Translations under genes and position numbers: made by a program
Origin: Streptomyces ambofaciens ATCC 23877
Lineage (GTDB): Bacteria; Actinomycetota; Actinomycetes; Streptomycetales; Streptomycetaceae
DNA length: 64,000 nucleotides
Assembly: GCF_001267885.1 (NCBI RefSeq)
Contig: NZ_CP012382.1
Span: 4,141,001-4,205,000, forward strand
Reading direction: 5' to 3'
Notes under the pieces: generated by a model
The model's input: the letters and a program-made list of their open reading frames with translations, nothing else
What the model was told of the DNA's origin: nothing
The model's database searches: none
Part shown: positions 61,528-64,000 of the stretch, piece by piece
Layout of the letters: each line of letters starts with the position of its first letter
Numbering within the stretch: position 1 is the stretch's first letter

Positions 61528-61983
61528 ATGGACGGTCGTCGGCGCAATCCGTATGAACTGACCGAGGACACCCCGGTCTACGTCATCTCGGTGGCGGCCC
61601 AGCTCTCCGGTCTGCACCCGCAGACCCTGCGTCAGTACGACCGCCTCGGCCTGGTCTCCCCGGACCGCACGGCCGGGCGCGGCCGGCGCTACTCGGCCCG
61701 CGACATCGAGCTGCTCCGTCAGGTGCAGCAGCTGTCGCAGGACGAGGGCATCAACCTGGCCGGAATCAAGCGCATCATCGAACTGGAGAACCAGGTCGCC
61801 GCGCTCCAGGCCCGCCTGGCCGAGATGCAGGACGCCCTGGAGGGCGCGGCGTCGGCGATGCGCCAGCGCGAGGCGGCGGTGCACGCGTCGTACCGCCGCG
61901 ACCTGGTCCCCTACCAGGAGGTCCAGCAGACCAGCGCCCTGGTGGTGTGGCGGCCCAAGCGGCACGGACAGTCCCCGGACTGA
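61528..61983 (+). CDS. hspR: Heat-shock repressor HspR
   Basis: A 151-aa MerR-type repressor: MDGRRRNPYELTEDTPVYVI, then the winged helix (SVAAQLSGLHPQTLRQYDRLGLVSP...GRRYSARDIELLRQVQ) and a coiled coil (IIELENQVAALQARLAEMQDAL). It binds the HAIR sites upstream of dnaK. The ATG at 61528 is chosen; a TTG at 61519 directly after AAGGGAG is possible. Four bases downstream of dnaJ. Confidence 0.97.
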   Translation: MDGRRRNPYELTEDTPVYVISVAAQLSGLHPQTLRQYDRLGLVSPDRTAGRGRRYSARDIELLRQVQQLSQDEGINLAGIKRIIELENQVAALQARLAEMQDALEGAASAMRQREAAVHASYRRDLVPYQEVQQTSALVVWRPKRHGQSPD

Positions 61984-62003
61984 CCGTCGCGCGCAGGCGG
62001 CGA

Positions 62004-62033
62004 AGGCCCGGTGGTCGAGCGACCTCCGGGCCT
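62004..62033 (+). terminator. Terminator of dnaK operon
   Basis: AGGCCCGG (62004-62011) pairs with CCGGGCCT (62026-62033), with an inner GGTCG/CGACC stem, 21 bp after the hspR stop. Confidence 0.8.
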
Positions 62034-62146
62034 GTTCGCAACGTTGCTGTCTCATTGGTCCAGTACTTCTTGACGATTTCGTGAAGACAGCGTTGGCTTC
62101 CTTCACCTGGGTCACCACAACACCCGTGTGTCGGAAGGTAAGCGCA

Positions 62147-63265
62147 GTGAACAGCCGTGCCCGTCGTATCGCCATATCCGTGGCCGCGTCCATGATGACC
62201 CTCTCGATGGCCGCCTGCGGGGTGCTGGGCGCGTCGGAGAGCAGCGACAAGGCGAGCCCGACCAAGGGCAACGACATCACCGTGGGTCTGCTGCTCCCGG
62301 AGAAGGCGAACACGCGCTACGAGCAGTTCGACTACCCCTACTTCAAGGCGAAGGTCGCCGAACTCACGCGCGACCAGGGCAACGTCAAGTACGCCAACGC
62401 CGAGGCGAGCGCGTCGAAGCAGGCCGACCAGATGCAGCAGATGATCGACGACCAGGTCGACGTGATCGTCCTGGACGCGGTCGACGCGAAGGCGGTCGGG
62501 GAGAGCGTCCAGAAGGCCAAGGACGCCGGCATCCCGGTCATCGCCTACGACCGTCTGGCCGAGGGCCCGATCGACGCGTACATCTCCTTCGACAACGAGC
62601 TGGTCGGCGAGGTGCAGGGCCGCTCCCTCGTGGAGGCGCTCGGCGAGAACGCGGACAGCTCCGAGAAGGTCGTCATGATGAACGGCTCGCCCACCGACCC
62701 GAACGCCAAGCAGTTCAAGGCGGGGGCGATGGCCGAGCTGAACGGCAAGGTGACGATCGCCCAGTCCTTCGACACCAAGGACTGGAAGCCGGAGAACGCC
62801 GAGGCGAACATGACCGAGGCGATCCAGAAGATCGGCAAGGACAACATCGCCGCCGTCTACTCCGCCAACGACGGCATGGCCGGCGGCATCATCAAGTCCC
62901 TGGAGGACGCGGGCGTCACCGACCTGCCGCCGGTCACCGGCCAGGACGCCGAGCTCTCCGCGGTGCAGCGGATCGTCACCGGCGAGCAGTACATGAGCGT
63001 GTACAAGTCCTACCCGCAGGAGGCCGAGAACGCCGCGGAGATGGCCGTGGCGCGGGTCCAGGGCCGGGACATCCAGTTCGACGCGCTCGCCCGCGACAAG
63101 GTCGACAGCCCCACCCACAAGGGCATCCCCGCCCAGCTGGTGCCCGTCGTCGCCCTCACGCAGGACAACATCAAGGGCACCGTCATCGCGGACGGCTTCT
63201 ACAAGGTCTCCGACATCTGCACGGCCAAGTACGAGGCGGACTGTGCGGAGCTGGGGCTGAAGTAG
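62147..63265 (+). CDS. xylF: XylF-like sugar-binding lipoprotein
   Basis: A 372-aa periplasmic-binding-protein type 1 lipoprotein (signal ARRIAISVAASMMTLSMAAC, lipobox MAAC). ITVGLLLPEKANTRYEQFDYPYF, QMIDDQVDVIVLDAVDA, IPVIAYDRL, VYSANDGMAGGIIKSL and PVTGQDAELSAVQRIVTGEQYMSVYK match D-xylose-binding XylF. The GTG at 62147 has GGAAGG upstream. No xylG/xylH is found immediately downstream; the next gene is an unrelated small protein. Confidence 0.88.
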   Translation: MNSRARRIAISVAASMMTLSMAACGVLGASESSDKASPTKGNDITVGLLLPEKANTRYEQFDYPYFKAKVAELTRDQGNVKYANAEASASKQADQMQQMIDDQVDVIVLDAVDAKAVGESVQKAKDAGIPVIAYDRLAEGPIDAYISFDNELVGEVQGRSLVEALGENADSSEKVVMMNGSPTDPNAKQFKAGAMAELNGKVTIAQSFDTKDWKPENAEANMTEAIQKIGKDNIAAVYSANDGMAGGIIKSLEDAGVTDLPPVTGQDAELSAVQRIVTGEQYMSVYKSYPQEAENAAEMAVARVQGRDIQFDALARDKVDSPTHKGIPAQLVPVVALTQDNIKGTVIADGFYKVSDICTAKYEADCAELGLK

Positions 63266-63443
63266 TCCGGTTTCCCCTCTTCGGGGTGGGTCCTCTGGAA
63301 TACCCCCCGACAGGTGGATTATCCCGCTGATCGTCGCGAAGCAGGCTGGGAGTCACAAGGAACCGCACCGCTCACGTCGTGCGGTTCCGTCCCGGCCGCC
63401 CACTGCGGTCCGGGGACTCCGTCGGACGAGGGGACACACTTCG

Positions 63444-63824
63444 GTGAACGTCAGAATCGCACGACGCCTGGGGGTCGGGGCCGTCGCCGCCCTGGCCCTG
63501 AGCACGGCGACGCCTGCCTTCGCGTACGAGATCGGCCCGCACTCCTACGGCGGCGAGCTCCGGTTCTGGACCGAGGGCAGCCGCTCGATCATGAACATCA
63601 AGGACACGGGATCCAGCCACTGGGTGAAGGCGGAGTACTACCGCGTGGCCCATTCGGGCACCAAACTGAACCTCTGGAACAAGGGTGGGCCCGACGGTCC
63701 GTCCGACAACGACGGCAACAAGGGCACCGTCGAGAGCAGTAGGGCCTCCGAGATCTTCAAGGCCCGCGGCACGGTCTCACGCAACAACCTGCCTGACTGG
63801 CACACCAACTGGTACTCCAACTGA
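63444..63824 (+). CDS. Small secreted protein, unrecognised
   Basis: A 126-aa protein with a clear signal peptide (VNVRIARRLGVGAVAALALSTATPAFA, cleavage after AFA). The mature part of about 100 residues is cysteine-free and rich in Trp, Tyr, Asn and Gly (SYGGELRFWTEGSR; HWVKAEYYRVAH; KLNLWNKGGPDG), which suggests a beta-sandwich fold. I do not recognise the family. GAGGGG lies upstream of the GTG at 63444. Confidence 0.7.
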   Translation: MNVRIARRLGVGAVAALALSTATPAFAYEIGPHSYGGELRFWTEGSRSIMNIKDTGSSHWVKAEYYRVAHSGTKLNLWNKGGPDGPSDNDGNKGTVESSRASEIFKARGTVSRNNLPDWHTNWYSN

Positions 63825-63853
63825 CCGGTTCCGCCCGCGCAGTGTGACCGCAG

Positions 63854-63887
63854 CCTGACCGAGAGGCCGACCGGCCTCTCGGTCAGG
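63854..63887 (+). terminator. Terminator after secreted protein
   Basis: A 15-bp perfect stem (63854-63868 with 63873-63887, loop GACC). Confidence 0.85.
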
Positions 63888-63943
63888 CGTGCGTTGTCCG
63901 TGCCGCCCGCATCGAGTGATCCCCCCGACCAAGGGAGCTCCGC

Positions 63944-64000
63944 GTGTCCGCAACCCCTGCCCCACCCGTTCTGAGGCTGAGCGAGGTGGTCTACGGCGTG
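63944..64000 (+). CDS. Probable ABC ATPase, truncated by window end
   Basis: Only 19 codons are visible: VSATPAPPVLRLSEVVYGV, starting at GTG 63944 with AAGGGAG 8 nt upstream. The LRLSEVV opening is typical of ABC-transporter ATP-binding subunits. Nothing further can be said. Confidence 0.45.
   Translation, partial: MSATPAPPVLRLSEVVYGV

Overview
The window is chromosomal DNA of a Streptomyces or a very close relative. Base composition is very GC-rich with G/C third positions, GTG and TTG starts are common, and the gene content is typical of the genus: HspR-controlled dnaK-grpE-dnaJ-hspR, Spo0M, paired CspA and DEAD-box genes, an EtfD-like FeS reductase, DUF6479 and SCO5918-family proteins. 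No phage or plasmid replication genes were seen.

Layout. 0-9 kb: nucleoside hydrolase and two small envelope proteins; a LysR regulator followed by a beta-lactamase-like protein, divergent from an esterase lipoprotein and a MecA_N-type penicillin-binding protein; a cytochrome P450 divergent from a TetR regulator across two palindromic operators. 9-14.6 kb: TatA-like protein, Spo0M, two coupled CNNM/CBS membrane proteins, a PH-like protein, a MerR protein and a cold-shock gene. 14.6-22.9 kb: a many-TM membrane protein, a cytochrome b/sulfite-oxidase-like protein, a glycosyltransferase/DUF2064/methyltransferase set, an OmpR-type two-component system and a dTDP-rhamnose-4-epimerase-like SDR. 23.1-25.5 kb: a compact overlapping module of sortase substrate, sortase, ECF sigma factor, membrane protein and DUF952. 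25.5-28 kb: cold-shock operon (CspA, DEAD-box helicase, SCO5918-family protein). 28.3-32.5 kb: VOC protein, PAP2 phosphatase, polysaccharide deacetylase and Uma2 nuclease-fold protein.

32.6-47.5 kb is the most distinctive part. It holds a DHA2-type exporter and XRE/MmyB-type regulator, then a ten-gene minus-strand operon (hotdog thioesterase, AvrD-family protein, FabH-type KAS III, acyl carrier protein, histidine phosphatase, ABM monooxygenase, FAD monooxygenase, carboxymuconolactone-decarboxylase-like protein, aldo/keto reductase, CerJ-like KAS III relative), a second aldo/keto reductase, LuxR and XRE regulators that each carry a TTA codon, and a stand-alone FabF-type ketosynthase. I read this as a small, atypical biosynthetic cluster in which AvrD would build a syringolide-like scaffold from a beta-ketoacyl-ACP, under bldA control.

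47.5-49.5 kb is an integration scar at a tRNA-Gly(CCC) gene: the 3' part of the tRNA is repeated 1.5 kb away, a degenerate third copy lies between, and a VapBC-type toxin-antitoxin pair sits inside. 49.7-64 kb returns to housekeeping genes: zinc-ribbon protein, dcd, a phosphoribosyltransferase, a Yip1-like protein, an FG-GAP lipoprotein, EtfD-like reductase, a MraY/WecA-like protein, the HAIR-controlled dnaK operon, a XylF-like lipoprotein, a secreted orphan and the first codons of a probable ABC ATPase.

All calls are by eye from sequence; no database search or folding program was run.
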